Part shown: positions 44,566 to 54,081 of the stretch, in pieces
How the letters are laid out: every line of letters starts with the position of its first letter
Numbering within the stretch: the first letter of the stretch is position 1
Assembly: GCF_020687765.1 (NCBI RefSeq)
Contig: NZ_JAJEWJ010000005.1
Span: 124,001-188,000, forward strand
DNA: 64,000 nt
Reading direction: 5' to 3'
Source: Sphingobacterium sp. FBM7-1
Lineage (GTDB): Bacteria; Bacteroidota; Bacteroidia; Sphingobacteriales; Sphingobacteriaceae
Made by a program: the position numbers and the translations under genes
Notes under the pieces: model-generated
Database searches by the model: none
What the model was told of the DNA's origin: nothing
The model's input: only the letters and a program-made list of their open reading frames with translations

Positions 44566-45237
44566 ATGGCAGCACGTTATGATTCCAGCTGGGAACCTGT
44601 TTTAAAACCCTTGTTCCGCCAAGATTTCATGCAAAATCTTTCCGCGTTTGTGCAGCAAGAACGCAAACAAGGACTCGTTTTTCCTCCCGAAGACCTTGTT
44701 TTAAATGCTTTCAAGCTAACGCCCCTTGAAGATATAAAAGTGGTTATCTTGGGCCAAGATCCGTATCACAACGATGGGCAAGCCCATGGGTTGTCTTTTT
44801 CCGTGCCGGCCGGGATACCATTACCGCCTTCGCTTCGTAACATCTATAAAGAGCTGGAGGCCGATATTCCCGGTTTTCAGTATCCCGTTTCCGGAGATTT
44901 AACGAAATGGGCTAAGCAAGGTGTACTGTTGTTAAATGCTACCCTTACGGTAAGAGCGCACCAAGCAGCTTCCCATCAGAAAAGAGGTTGGGAAGAATTT
45001 ACCGACCAAATTATTCATCTGGTCTCCCAGAAACAGAATAATGTCGTTTTTATATTGTGGGGGACTTACGCGCAAAAGAAAGGAATGTTGATTGATACCC
45101 AGAAACACCTCATACTTCAAGCTGTTCATCCCTCGCCACTATCTGCCCACCGCGGCTTTTTCGGATGTAAACATTTCTCTCAAACCAATGCTTATCTAGA
45201 AACAAAAGGCCGGAGTCCGATTGATTGGCAAATCTAA
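44566..45237 (+). CDS. ung: Uracil-DNA glycosylase
   Basis: A 223-residue family 1 UDG that removes uracil from DNA in base excision repair. GQDPYHN with the catalytic Asp, the uracil-binding LSFSVPAGIPLPPSLRNIYKE region (split LSFSVPAG and PPSLRNIYKE), LLNATLTVR and the intercalating HPSPLSAHRGFFG loop are all present. I chose MAARYDSSW at 44566 over a 28-codon-longer reading because the upstream frame covers the promoter and is not family-like. Confidence 0.96.
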   Translation: MAARYDSSWEPVLKPLFRQDFMQNLSAFVQQERKQGLVFPPEDLVLNAFKLTPLEDIKVVILGQDPYHNDGQAHGLSFSVPAGIPLPPSLRNIYKELEADIPGFQYPVSGDLTKWAKQGVLLLNATLTVRAHQAASHQKRGWEEFTDQIIHLVSQKQNNVVFILWGTYAQKKGMLIDTQKHLILQAVHPSPLSAHRGFFGCKHFSQTNAYLETKGRSPIDWQI

Positions 45238-45251
45238 GTGATAACCGATTA

Positions 45252-45280
45252 GCTCGGGTAATACCTGACGTTACGCGAGC
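45252..45280. terminator. Hairpin between convergent genes
   Basis: GCTCGGGTAA (45252-45261) pairs with TTACGCGAGC (45271-45280) with one mismatch across a 9-nt loop, between ung and the convergent hypothetical gene. No T run follows, so termination is only suggested. Confidence 0.35.
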
Positions 45281-46347
45281 AGTGCCTTTAGATGTTGGTA
45301 CTGGTAGTCGGTGTTGGGAAGCCGTTGTATATGATTGATTCGTATCTTCCTGCCATGCTGTTTAACGTGCGTAAAGAGGAGATGGCTGTCATACGTGATC
45401 TCAAACGGTTGGGAAAGATGGAGTGGTTCCATCGTTTCGCCTAAAATAACGTATTCCAGTTCCCCTTTAGATGTGAACCGTTTGATGACCACCTTTTCCT
45501 CTGGAGCCGGCTGTATGCAAAACCAAGCACCATCTCCCACCCCGCCGAGATACTGCGCATCTTTAGGTACCGAAATCGGCTTGGAAGAAAAACTCATATA
45601 CCCAATGACCATATCGTCCGGCAGCAAGTCAGCTTTCTTTCTGGCAACATTATCGCCCAGTTTTTTTATCAGAAAACCAAAAGACTGCCAACGATTCATC
45701 CGGAAATATTTAAGTCCCTGTTGCGGAGTGAAGGAGTACACCATACGGTCTGGAACCGCATTGACCACGTTGCTGATCGGGCTGGCTTTAATTGTTTCCG
45801 GAAAGTTGATGCTGTGGCGCCAACTGTACCGTTTTGACGAGCGTATAAGCATCCGTGCAATAAACCGTGAGCAATTATTATTATTGCGCGCTACGGCTCC
45901 GTATGGATAGGTGCCTTGGTGAACACAATCGTCCCCATACGCTTTTGCTTGCTCGAAGTTGATGTCTCTCGCGACAGAGAAATATAGAATACCCTCCCCA
46001 TACATTGCATGCTTCAATGCTTCAAAATGTTCCACAATCTCTTCCAGATTGGCAATACAGCCTTTTTCGAACTTCGCTTTGAGTTTTATCTCTAAACGGG
46101 GATCCGAAAACTTCGAGCGCGCCCGACCATATCCCCGGGGCGCGATATACCGTCCGAAATCGTAAAAGAGCATTTCGCCGGTTTCCTGTTTAATAATCAC
46201 AATACCCGTATGGCCTACTTTGAAATTCAAGTTTTTTACGATACCGATTTTCTTAAAAAACATCATCCACTTTTCGTCTCCGCGTATCGTGGCATCAGGC
46301 CATGTTAAGATAAGGGCTACATCATTATACGTTGTACTTGACTGCAT
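45271..46347 (-). CDS. Hypothetical protein, possible papain-like (NlpC/P60-type) fold
   Basis: A 358-residue cytoplasmic-looking protein without a signal peptide. Residues of about 1-170 contain GHTGIVIIKQETGEMLFYDFGRY and RNNNNCSRFIARM, a spaced His and Cys arrangement that recalls permuted papain-like enzymes. The C-terminal 150 residues are beta-rich (VIGYMSFSSKPISVP, YVILGETMEPLHL). I recall similar uncharacterised Bacteroidota proteins (DUF6695-like), but this is tentative. It lies 15 bp from the Lrp regulator gene on the same strand and is probably cotranscribed. Confidence 0.5.
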   Translation of the reverse strand: MQSSTTYNDVALILTWPDATIRGDEKWMMFFKKIGIVKNLNFKVGHTGIVIIKQETGEMLFYDFGRYIAPRGYGRARSKFSDPRLEIKLKAKFEKGCIANLEEIVEHFEALKHAMYGEGILYFSVARDINFEQAKAYGDDCVHQGTYPYGAVARNNNNCSRFIARMLIRSSKRYSWRHSINFPETIKASPISNVVNAVPDRMVYSFTPQQGLKYFRMNRWQSFGFLIKKLGDNVARKKADLLPDDMVIGYMSFSSKPISVPKDAQYLGGVGDGAWFCIQPAPEEKVVIKRFTSKGELEYVILGETMEPLHLSQPFEITYDSHLLFTHVKQHGRKIRINHIQRLPNTDYQYQHLKALLA

Positions 46348-46362
46348 AGAGGTCCTTTCTTT

Positions 46363-46833
46363 TTAATATTCTAAAGGGATGATTGGTTCTTTTTTGCTGG
46401 TAGACATAATCATCATCGTTTGGAAAGTCTTCACGAAAGGGATTTTCGCAATTTTTTCCATGATCACCGCTTCATAAGCCTTGATGTCTTTTACATATAC
46501 CTTGAGCATGAAATCGCAATTACCCGTCACATGGTGACATTCGGTTACTTCGGGGATAGTCTTGACGGCGGCTACAAATTCCGGAATGGCATTGTGCGTA
46601 TGAAAGTCTAAGGATATCTGGATGAATGATTTGATGCCTAGCCCGAGTTTTTCTTCATCTACAAACGCATGATAACTTTTAATAAATCCCGAATTTTCCA
46701 ACTTCCGCACTCGTTCCAGCGTAGGAGCGGGGGAAAGTCCGATGTTGGAAGCTAGCTGCAAGTTGGTAATGCGTCCGTTTTCCTGCAAAAGCTTCAGAAT
46801 TTTTAAGTCTGTCTTATCCGGTTGATATGGCAT
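46363..46833 (-). CDS. Lrp/AsnC family transcriptional regulator
   Basis: A 156-residue regulator. The N-terminal helix-turn-helix (DLKILKLLQENGRITNLQLA, NIGLSPAPTLERVRKLE) is followed by the RAM ligand-binding domain (FIQISLDFHTH, VTECHHVTGNCDFMLKVYVKD). Such proteins respond to amino acids and form octamers. It is divergent from sufB with a 329-bp spacer and upstream of the hypothetical papain-like gene on its strand. Confidence 0.94.
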   Translation of the reverse strand: MPYQPDKTDLKILKLLQENGRITNLQLASNIGLSPAPTLERVRKLENSGFIKSYHAFVDEEKLGLGIKSFIQISLDFHTHNAIPEFVAAVKTIPEVTECHHVTGNCDFMLKVYVKDIKAYEAVIMEKIAKIPFVKTFQTMMIMSTSKKEPIIPLEY

Positions 46834-47162
46834 TTCTCTAATCAGCTAATGTGAATATTATATTTTACAGAATGTAAATATACGGAATATTATTTGGCAG
46901 GCAAAAAACTTCGGCAAGGCATATTTGCTATAGATAAAATTTATTACACAGATCAATTTTAATTGTTAATGATTATTTCAAATCATGCTAATGTCAAAAA
47001 GACAAAAGGTGATCTGCGTTTAATTGCGTAGAAGTGATGTTTGTCATTTTTTTTGCGAAAAAGTCGGTTAGCGTGGTCGTTAGCTTAGGGTATGTCGTCA
47101 TTTAATCGTATCTTTGTAGTCCGAAACAAAGAAGATCGCCGAATTAAAAGAGGGGAGATAAA
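46834..47162. other. Divergent spacer between the Lrp regulator and sufB
   Basis: A 329-bp A/T-rich spacer with no gene. It contains a clear -7 box for sufB (TATCTTTG, 47109-47116) and a GA-rich AGGGGAGATA just before the sufB ATG that could serve as a ribosome binding site. CAATTTTAATTG near 46954 is a short palindrome and a possible operator. None of the hairpin-bounded elements seen in other divergent spacers occurs here. Confidence 0.5.
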
Positions 47163-48614
47163 ATGAGTACCAAAGACGACGAATTGTTAAAAGAGCTGGA
47201 GCTCGAAGAATATAAATACGGGTTCACGACGGATATTGAAATGGAAATAGCCGCGAAGGGGCTAAGTGAAGAGACTGTCCGTTTCATTTCTGCCAAGAAG
47301 AATGAACCCGAATGGATGTTGGAATGGAGGCTGAAAGCGTTCCGTCATTTTCTAACCATGAAAATGCCAACATGGCAAAATTTTGATAGTCCAGAAGTGG
47401 ATTTTCAAGATATTTCCTACTACGCCGCACCTAAGCCCAAAAAGCAATTAGAGAGTTTGGATGAAGTAGATCCAGAATTACTTTCCACATTTGCCAAATT
47501 GGGGATTCCATTGGATGAGCAGAAAGTGTTGGCAGGAGTAGTAGCGGTGGACGCGGTATTTGACTCCGTCTCTGTCAAAACGACATTTAGAGAGAAATTA
47601 AAAGAACAAGGCGTTATTTTCTGCTCCTTTGGTGAAGCCGTTCAGGAATATCCTGATCTCGTTAGAAAATACCTAGGTACTGTCGTGCCACAAACCGATA
47701 ATATTTATGCGGCATTAAACTCTGCAGTATTTTCCGATGGCTCCTTTGTGTATATTCCTAAGGGAGTTCGTTGTCCGATGGAACTTTCTACCTATTTCCG
47801 GATAAATGCCGAGAATACCGGGCAATTTGAACGCACCTTGATTGTTGCCGAAGAAGGGTCATACGTGTCTTATCTGGAAGGTTGTACGGCGCCGATGCGT
47901 GACGAAAATCAATTGCATGCCGCTGTGGTAGAGTTAATCGCCGAGCGGGACGCGGAAATTAAATATTCGACGGTGCAAAACTGGTACCCCGGTGATAAAG
48001 ACGGAAAGGGAGGCATCTATAACTTCGTGACCAAGCGCGGTATTTGTAAAGGAGATAACTCGAAAATTTCCTGGACACAGGTAGAGACTGGTTCGGCCAT
48101 TACTTGGAAATATCCTGGCGTTATCCTGAAAGGTGATAATTCTGTGGGAGAATTTTATTCCGTCGCCATGACGCGCAATAAGCAGCTCGCCGATACCGGA
48201 ACAAAAATGATACATTTAGGGAAAAACACCCGTTCTAAGATTGTATCTAAAGGTATTTCAGCCGGACAAAGCCATAACAGCTACCGCGGATTGGTGAAAA
48301 TCGGACCGAATGCCGATAAAGCAAGGAACTTTACACAGTGTGACTCTCTGTTGATCGGAGACCGTTGTGGAGCACATACGTTTCCCTATATAGAAAGCAG
48401 AAACCGGACAGCGATGTTAGAGCATGAGGCCACCACATCGAAGATTGGCGAAGATCAGGTTTTCTATTTAAACCAGCGCGGTATTGATTCGGAAAAAGCT
48501 GTCGGTTTAATTGTTAACGGCTATGCAAAAGAGGTATTGAACCAGCTACCGATGGAATTCGCGGTAGAAGCACAGAAATTATTAGCGATTTCTTTGGAAG
48601 GATCGGTAGGGTAG
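47163..48614 (+). CDS. sufB: Fe-S cluster assembly protein SufB
   Basis: A 483-residue scaffold subunit of the SUF iron-sulfur assembly complex SufBC2D. Landmarks include FITKRG-like [26 protein letters not shown] [37 protein letters not shown] with the conserved Cys and Glu, and the C-terminal [20 protein letters not shown] with [19 protein letters not shown]. It opens the operon sufB-sufC-sufD. The spacing to sufC is 30 bp. Confidence 0.97.
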   Translation: MSTKDDELLKELELEEYKYGFTTDIEMEIAAKGLSEETVRFISAKKNEPEWMLEWRLKAFRHFLTMKMPTWQNFDSPEVDFQDISYYAAPKPKKQLESLDEVDPELLSTFAKLGIPLDEQKVLAGVVAVDAVFDSVSVKTTFREKLKEQGVIFCSFGEAVQEYPDLVRKYLGTVVPQTDNIYAALNSAVFSDGSFVYIPKGVRCPMELSTYFRINAENTGQFERTLIVAEEGSYVSYLEGCTAPMRDENQLHAAVVELIAERDAEIKYSTVQNWYPGDKDGKGGIYNFVTKRGICKGDNSKISWTQVETGSAITWKYPGVILKGDNSVGEFYSVAMTRNKQLADTGTKMIHLGKNTRSKIVSKGISAGQSHNSYRGLVKIGPNADKARNFTQCDSLLIGDRCGAHTFPYIESRNRTAMLEHEATTSKIGEDQVFYLNQRGIDSEKAVGLIVNGYAKEVLNQLPMEFAVEAQKLLAISLEGSVG

Positions 48615-48644
48615 TCATTTTAAATTTCCAAACTAAAATAAAAG

Positions 48645-49403
48645 ATGTTATCAGTTAAGAATTTACACGCGTCAGTTGACGGCAAGCAAATATTAAAAGG
48701 ATTAAACCTGGAAGTTAAAGCAGGCGAAGTGCATGCGATCATGGGGCCGAACGGTGCCGGTAAAAGTACATTAGGTAATGTATTGGCCGGACGTGACGCT
48801 TACGAAGTTACAGAAGGTACAGCATTGTTGGAAAATATTGATTTATTGGAGTTAGCTCCGGAAGATCGTGCTCGCGAAGGCCTTTTCCTAGCTTTCCAAT
48901 ATCCGGTAGAAATCCCGGGAGTATCTAACATCAATTTCTTGAAGACAGCTGTAAATGATATTCGGGAATACAAAGGCTTGCCGCCTATGGAAGCGAAAGA
49001 ATTTTTACAGTTGGTGAAGGATAAGCAAAAGCTCGTTGATTTTTCAGCCAGCTTGGCTAATCGCTCATTAAATGAGGGGTTCTCCGGTGGTGAAAAGAAA
49101 CGTAATGAAATATTTCAGTTAGCCATGTTAAACCCGAAGCTCGCGATTCTCGATGAAACCGATTCTGGACTTGATATTGATGCGCTACGTGTAGTGGCGA
49201 ATGGTGTCAACCAGCTGCGTTCCGAAAACAATGCATTCGTGGTGATTACACACTACCAACGTTTGCTAGATTATATCGTGCCGGATTTTGTTCACGTATT
49301 GCATAACGGACGCATTGTAAAGACAGGTCCAAAAGAGTTAGCATTGGAGCTGGAGGAAAAAGGTTACGATTGGCTAAAAGAATACGACACGCAAACCGTA
49401 TAA
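48645..49403 (+). CDS. sufC: Fe-S cluster assembly ATPase SufC
   Basis: A 252-residue ABC-type ATPase of the SUF system. Walker A GPNGAGKSTL, Q-loop LAFQYPVEIPGV, the SufC signature LNEGFSGGEKKRNEIFQLA and Walker B LAILDETDSGLDIDALRVV are all typical. It drives conformational change of SufB/SufD. It sits between sufB and sufD in the usual order. Confidence 0.98.
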   Translation: MLSVKNLHASVDGKQILKGLNLEVKAGEVHAIMGPNGAGKSTLGNVLAGRDAYEVTEGTALLENIDLLELAPEDRAREGLFLAFQYPVEIPGVSNINFLKTAVNDIREYKGLPPMEAKEFLQLVKDKQKLVDFSASLANRSLNEGFSGGEKKRNEIFQLAMLNPKLAILDETDSGLDIDALRVVANGVNQLRSENNAFVVITHYQRLLDYIVPDFVHVLHNGRIVKTGPKELALELEEKGYDWLKEYDTQTV

Positions 49404-49451
49404 CAACACTTATCCATGGATAATGTAGACAGCGGATTGATAAAAAAGAAC

Positions 49452-50759
49452 ATGAGTACACTAGTTGCAGAATCATTATATGAACAGTTGATTTCGGCTT
49501 TTCAAGAGCAGAATACGCAAGAACCGTCACATTTGACAACCTTGCGCCAGCATGCTTTTGAGCGATTTCAACAGGAAGGTTTTCCCACGGTCAAAAACGA
49601 AGAGTGGAAATATACGAACATACACCCCCTCGTCAATTCATCGTATGTATTACACAGTCCCCTAGATGCGGACAAGGTGGATACAAGGAAAGCCGATATT
49701 CCGGGTTTAGATGCCTATAGAATTGTCCTAGTAAACGGACAGTACATATCGGGTTTGTCTTCCTTGGAGGGTGAAGCAGGTTTGGTTGTCAAACCTATCA
49801 GCGAGGCCTACGCAGAGCCTAATTTTGAAAAGCATTACGCAAAGCACGCCGACCAGTCGGATAATATCATGGTGCAGTTGAACACGGCATTACATACCGC
49901 AGGCTTGTACATATCGGTTGCGAAAGGTGCGGTGATTTCTAAGCCTATTCATCTGGTACATGTCGCGGCAGGAGAAGACGCTTTTTTTGCCCAGACACGT
50001 AATCTGATTGTGGCAGAACCTCACGCAGAGATAGAAATTATCGAATCTTTTGTGACGACGGACGGTGCGGCAAAAAATGTGCATAATAAAGTGACTGAAA
50101 TTGTGGTAGAGGAAGAGGCGAAAATACAGCATTACTACCTGCAGGTAGCCGATCCTGCGAGCCACTACATCATGCATACCGAGGTTTATCAGGAGCAACA
50201 CAGTCTGTATAACAACTACAACTGTAATTTGCCTGGGGCTTCGTTTGTACGTCACAATATCAACGTACGCTTGGATGCCGAGCAAGTAGAGTCACATCTA
50301 TATGGTATCAACCTAACGGCAGACCAACAGTTGGTCGACAACCATACGATTGTTGATCACATGAAGCCGCACTGTGAATCGTACGAGTGGTATAAGAACA
50401 TTCCGCAAGACGAGTCCACGGCTGTATTCAATGGGAAGATTTTTGTTCGGGAGGATGCGCAAAAGACAAACGCCTTCCAGCAGAACAATAACATGCTTAT
50501 CGGTGATAAATCTGCTGTATATACAAAACCGCAGCTTGAAATTTTCGCGGATGACGTAAAATGTTCCCACGGCTGTACGATGGGACAGTTTGATGAAGAT
50601 GCCCTGTTTTATCTTCGTGCTCGGGGAATTGGTGAAGAAGCGGCACGCGTACTATTAGTACATGCATTTGCGTTTGATGTAACCTCTCGTTTTTCAAACG
50701 ATCAAGTTCGCCAATACATTGAGCACCTCATAGAAATCGGATTAGAAAGAAATAAGTAG
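49452..50759 (+). CDS. sufD: Fe-S cluster assembly protein SufD
   Basis: A 435-residue partner of SufB in the SufBC2D complex. Typical parts are NEEWKYTNIHPLV, the beta-helix core, and the C-terminal DDVKCSHGCTMGQFDEDALF, which contains the conserved Cys-Ser-His segment, with RGIGEEAARVLLVHAFAFDV. The start at 49452 is chosen as family-like; an ATG at 49416 would add 12 residues. A terminator follows, so sufS and sufE are not in this operon. Confidence 0.95.
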   Translation: MSTLVAESLYEQLISAFQEQNTQEPSHLTTLRQHAFERFQQEGFPTVKNEEWKYTNIHPLVNSSYVLHSPLDADKVDTRKADIPGLDAYRIVLVNGQYISGLSSLEGEAGLVVKPISEAYAEPNFEKHYAKHADQSDNIMVQLNTALHTAGLYISVAKGAVISKPIHLVHVAAGEDAFFAQTRNLIVAEPHAEIEIIESFVTTDGAAKNVHNKVTEIVVEEEAKIQHYYLQVADPASHYIMHTEVYQEQHSLYNNYNCNLPGASFVRHNINVRLDAEQVESHLYGINLTADQQLVDNHTIVDHMKPHCESYEWYKNIPQDESTAVFNGKIFVREDAQKTNAFQQNNNMLIGDKSAVYTKPQLEIFADDVKCSHGCTMGQFDEDALFYLRARGIGEEAARVLLVHAFAFDVTSRFSNDQVRQYIEHLIEIGLERNK

Positions 50760-50781
50760 TTTCCCATATATTATAATTTGA

Positions 50782-50816
50782 AAGGCGTTTGGTTATACAT
50801 CAAACGCCTTTTTTGT
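50782..50816 (+). terminator. Terminator of the suf operon
   Basis: An 11-bp perfect stem AAAGGCGTTTG/CAAACGCCTTT (50782-50792 with 50802-50812), 9-nt loop, then T run. It begins 22 bp after sufD. Confidence 0.92.
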
Positions 50817-50895
50817 GTTCTCCTGCAAACAGTTTTTAGCATTTTTTGCCGTCTTAAAAAAAGGTCCTATTTTAGGGTCTTCAAGATATGTCCTT

Positions 50896-51858
50896 ATGAT
50901 AAAATTCTTTTATTTTTTCACCATCTTTTTCTGCTGGACCCCATGGGTCTTTGCGCAGGCCCAAACTTTTCATACCAAGGAAGGGAGAGAGACGAAAAGC
51001 AAAGCGGAAGCCTATTATAGCAGAACGGTTGCCGTCCCTGCGGAAGAAGGGGGAAAGCCTATCGTAGAAGAAATCTATCTCAGCACCAATAAACCTAAGT
51101 TGAGAGGTACCTATCAGCGCAAAGGTAGTTATCAATTCGTGGGCGAGAAATGTGAGTTTTTTGAAAACGGCTTGCTAAAGTCGAAAGAGAATTATACGAA
51201 CAACAGTACGCTCATTGATTCCGCATTTTATTTTCATGAAAACGGAAGACTCAAAATCGTCTATTTCTACCCATCATCAATGGATAGCCAAGAGAAAATA
51301 GAAATACAAGACCCTTTGGTTCTGCTTTATCAAGATTCATCCGGAGTAAAACATCTCGAAAACGGGAATGGCTTTGCTGTTTTGGATGAACGTAATAATC
51401 TAGAGCAAGGGCATTATAAATCCCATAAAAAGGTAGGCGAATGGAGCGGTACTTTTCTGAATGATAAGTACACTTTTACGGAAACGTATCGTGACGGAGA
51501 ATTACTTTCTGGTGTAACAAAAGATTCAACAGGCGTTGAAACACCTTATGATACCAGCAAATTTAGGGTAAATCCAGACTATCCGGGAGGAATTATCGCC
51601 TTGCGGAAGTTCGTCGCCCAAAACTATCGATTCCCAAAAAGTGCTATACAAAACAAAATTTCAGGAGTTGTTCAAATCGAATTTGTCGTAGAAAAGGATG
51701 GAAGAATGTCGAATTTTGTTATCGCAAAAGATTTAGGATATGGAACCGGCCAGGCCGGTATAGCGGCGTTCAAAGGAGCTAAACGGTGGAGTCCGGCATA
51801 TATGCGAGGTATACCGGTCCGCGTGAAATATTCTCTACCCATACACCTCAATCTATAA
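50896..51858 (+). CDS. Exported TonB C-terminal-domain (energy transducer-like) protein
   Basis: A 320-residue protein. The start at 50896 puts a signal peptide (IKFFYFFTIFFCWTPWVFA) first. The middle resembles MORN/antitoxin-like repeats (KCEFFENGLLKSKENYTNN, YFHENGRLKIVYFYP, GHYKSHKKVGEWSGTF). The C-terminal 90 residues match the TonB C-terminal domain (PGGIIALRKFVAQNYRFP, SGVVQIEFVVEKDGRMS, KRWSPAYMRGIPVRVKYSLP). It lacks a membrane anchor and Pro-rich spacer, so it is probably a periplasmic or outer-membrane protein rather than a working TonB. Confidence 0.78.
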   Translation: MIKFFYFFTIFFCWTPWVFAQAQTFHTKEGRETKSKAEAYYSRTVAVPAEEGGKPIVEEIYLSTNKPKLRGTYQRKGSYQFVGEKCEFFENGLLKSKENYTNNSTLIDSAFYFHENGRLKIVYFYPSSMDSQEKIEIQDPLVLLYQDSSGVKHLENGNGFAVLDERNNLEQGHYKSHKKVGEWSGTFLNDKYTFTETYRDGELLSGVTKDSTGVETPYDTSKFRVNPDYPGGIIALRKFVAQNYRFPKSAIQNKISGVVQIEFVVEKDGRMSNFVIAKDLGYGTGQAGIAAFKGAKRWSPAYMRGIPVRVKYSLPIHLNL

Positions 51859-51933
51859 GGAAAAGGCGCGTTATTCTAAGGTCTGTTTAATCATAAACTT
51901 GTTGAAAAACAACACATGAAATGAGCCGGAAAT

Positions 51934-51971
51934 AAAAGAGGTTGCTCCCTTTTTTGGAAACAACCTCTTTT
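51934..51971. terminator. Terminator of the tRNA gene
   Basis: AAAAGAGGTTG (51934-51944) pairs perfectly with CAACCTCTTTT (51961-51971). Read on the minus strand it ends in a T run right after the tRNA, and it could also serve the TonB-like gene on the plus strand. Confidence 0.75.
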
Positions 51972-51972
51972 G

Positions 51973-52045
51973 AGCGAAAGACGAGATTCGAACTCGCGAC
52001 CCCAACCTTGGCAAGGTTGTGCTCTACCAACTGAGCTACTTTCGC
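51973..52045 (-). tRNA. tRNA-Gly(GCC)
   Basis: A 73-nt cloverleaf on the minus strand. The acceptor GCGAAAG pairs with CTTTCGC. The D arm is GCTC-AGTTGGTA-GAGC. The anticodon stem CAACC/GGTTG encloses loop TTGCCAA with anticodon GCC. The T arm is GCGAG-TTCGAAT-CTCGT, and the discriminator is U, as usual for bacterial tRNA-Gly. CCA is not encoded. A promoter and a terminator flank it, so it is a single-gene unit. Confidence 0.97.
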
Positions 52046-52056
52046 TGATGGTGGTA

Positions 52057-52087
52057 CAAAGATAGTGATTCGTAATATATCTGTCAA
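52057..52087 (-). promoter_or_regulatory. tRNA-Gly promoter
   Basis: On the minus strand TATCTTTG (52057-52064) lies 11 bp before the tRNA 5' end, and TTG (52085-52087) lies 20 bp further upstream, matching -7 and -33 elements. Confidence 0.65.
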
Positions 52088-52114
52088 TAGCTTTTATCTA
52101 ATTTTTAAGAGGAG

Positions 52115-53653
52115 CTATTGTATGGCATCCACGCAATTGATGCCGTCAATGGCAGCCGATACAATTCCACCCGCGTAGCCCGCGCCCTCTCCACAGGGGT
52201 AAAGGCCCGTTATTTCAGGATGTTGCAGGGTTTCTTTATCACGAGGAATGCGGATAGGGGAGGATGTACGCGACTCTACACCCACCAGAATAGCCTCATT
52301 GGTATAATATCCCTTCATTTTTTGACCAAAAAGAGGTAAAGCCCCTCGCAAGGCCTCGTGTACAAAAGAAGGTAACACCTGGTTCAGATCAACACTATTT
52401 GTACCGGGCTTATAGGAGTTTTCCGGGAGCGTAACGGAAACTTTTTGTTGCACGAAGTCTACCATGCGTTGTGCCGGCGCTACCAGGTTACCACCACCTA
52501 AACGGAAAGCCTGCTGTTCAATATCCTGCTGAAATCGCAATAGCGCAAACGGATCAGAGAAAGCGTTCGGTACATCTTCCATATTGATTTGGATTACCGT
52601 TCCCGAATTGGCATGCGGATTATTCCGTTTGGAAGGCGACCATCCATTCACCACAATCTCGTTATCTTCCGTAGAGCAGGGCGCAATAATTCCGCCAGGA
52701 CACATGCAGAAAGAAAATACCCCCCGGCCATTAACCTGTTCGACTAAGCTATAATACGCTGGAGGAAGAGCTTCGGGCCGTGTGGAACAGTGATACTGTG
52801 CCTGATCAATAATTTCTTGAGGATGTTCTATCCTTACGCCTAATGCAAAAGGTTTTGCCTCGATCAGCCAACCTTTCTGCTGGAAAAGATAGAAGATATC
52901 CCGAGCAGAATGCCCGGTAGCGACGATGACATGATCCGCTTTTATCGTCTCTCCAGCCGATGTGCGGACGGCCTTTACCTGCCCGAATTCGGCTACGATA
53001 TCATTCACGCGGCAATCGAATCGGATCTCACCGCCGAATTCTAAAATGGTATTCCGCATATCTTCTATAATATGCGGCAGTTTATTCGTGCCGATATGCG
53101 GTCGCGCATCTACAAGAATGTCTTCAGGAGCACCATGCTGCACAAAAATACGCAACACTTTGTCCACATCACCACGTTTGTTCGACCGCGTGTAAAGTTT
53201 ACCGTCGGAATACGTACCCGCGCCACCTTCGCCAAAACAATAGTTCGACTCCGGATTGACAAAACCTTCCCGGTTTATTCGAGCCAGATCACGCCGTCTT
53301 TCCTTTACCTGCTTTCCACGTTCAATGACGATGGGCTTTAGCCCCCGTTCCAAGCAGCGGTAAGCAGCAAACAAACCCGCGGGGCCCGCACCTATGATAA
53401 TTACCGGCAGAGCATCGTGCACCGGTTTGATAGCAGCGGTGAAGATTTCGGGAATAGGTAGTTCGTCGATATAGAAAATAACCCGCATGCGATACAGTAC
53501 CTTTCTGCCTCGGGCATCGATGGAGCGTTTACGGATATGGTGCCCCTGTATACGGGAGCGTTCTAAGTTCAACTGTTTGGCACCAAGCTCGAGCAGGTGC
53601 TCGGTGTCCTGGATTTTCTCCGGTACGACCGCAATTTCAATTTCTTTTTGCAT
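52115..53653 (-). CDS. NAD(P)/FAD-dependent oxidoreductase (COG2509-type)
   Basis: A 512-residue flavoprotein. The N-terminal 80 residues form a small ferredoxin-like domain (IEIAVVPEKIQDTEHLLELG). FAD binding is seen in PVIIIGAGPAGLFAAYRCLE and VIVATGHSARDIF. YCFGEGGAGTYSDGKLYTR, HIGTNKLPHIIEDM and the closing LYPCGEGAGYAGGIVSAAID match the COG2509 uncharacterised dehydrogenase group. The physiological substrate is unknown. A -7 box matching TACCTTTG lies at 53688-53695 on its strand. Confidence 0.88.
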   Translation of the reverse strand: MQKEIEIAVVPEKIQDTEHLLELGAKQLNLERSRIQGHHIRKRSIDARGRKVLYRMRVIFYIDELPIPEIFTAAIKPVHDALPVIIIGAGPAGLFAAYRCLERGLKPIVIERGKQVKERRRDLARINREGFVNPESNYCFGEGGAGTYSDGKLYTRSNKRGDVDKVLRIFVQHGAPEDILVDARPHIGTNKLPHIIEDMRNTILEFGGEIRFDCRVNDIVAEFGQVKAVRTSAGETIKADHVIVATGHSARDIFYLFQQKGWLIEAKPFALGVRIEHPQEIIDQAQYHCSTRPEALPPAYYSLVEQVNGRGVFSFCMCPGGIIAPCSTEDNEIVVNGWSPSKRNNPHANSGTVIQINMEDVPNAFSDPFALLRFQQDIEQQAFRLGGGNLVAPAQRMVDFVQQKVSVTLPENSYKPGTNSVDLNQVLPSFVHEALRGALPLFGQKMKGYYTNEAILVGVESRTSSPIRIPRDKETLQHPEITGLYPCGEGAGYAGGIVSAAIDGINCVDAIQ

Positions 53654-53687
53654 AACTGTGAGTCGGGTTTTTATTCCGAAAACAATA

Positions 53688-53695
53688 CAAAGGTA
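53688..53695 (-). promoter_or_regulatory. -7 box for the COG2509 oxidoreductase gene
   Basis: On the minus strand TACCTTTG, full TAnnTTTG match, giving a leader of about 30 nt before the start at 53653. Confidence 0.5.
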
Positions 53696-53701
53696 GGTTC
53701 T

Positions 53702-54039
53702 TTTCTTTTTTCCTTGACGAAAAAAGAAACAAAAAAGTCAAGGCTGAATATGGTTTTGCTATTTTTCTTTGTCTATTCCTAAACAAAATGAAACTCGCTT
53801 CGCTCAAACATTATTTTGTTTTTAGCGGAATAGCCTGCACAAAAATGGCCGCAAAACAATATAAGGCCGCTTTAATTCCGCATTTCTACGAGGTATAATT
53901 AATCGCTTTATTTACGCTTTTGCACCCCCCCAATTAACACTTAATGTCGCAGCGACGAGATTTAGGGACAAATGTATATTTTTAGTGTCCCTGAGCTCCC
54001 TCCGGTCGGTTTGGTTACTTTTTTTCTAAAAAAAAGAAC
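53702..54039. repeat. Divergent intergenic repeat element B
   Basis: This fills most of the 428-bp divergent spacer before lemA. The left hairpin is TTTCTTTTTT with its complement (53702-53711, 53720-53729), and the right hairpin is 54014-54039 (GTT-A-CTTTTTTT with AAAAAAAG-AAC, one bulge). TTAACACTTAATGTCGCA (53935) is shared with element A (42813), as is GCGACGAG (53952). GAGCTCCCTCCGGTCGGTTT (53993) is the inverted counterpart of the AACCGACC...GAGCTC block in A. An extra hairpin AGGGACA/TGTCCCT lies at 53964-53992. Confidence 0.5.
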
Positions 54040-54081
54040 GATAATTAGTATTTTTATAAAAATTTGAATAAAACTTCACAG

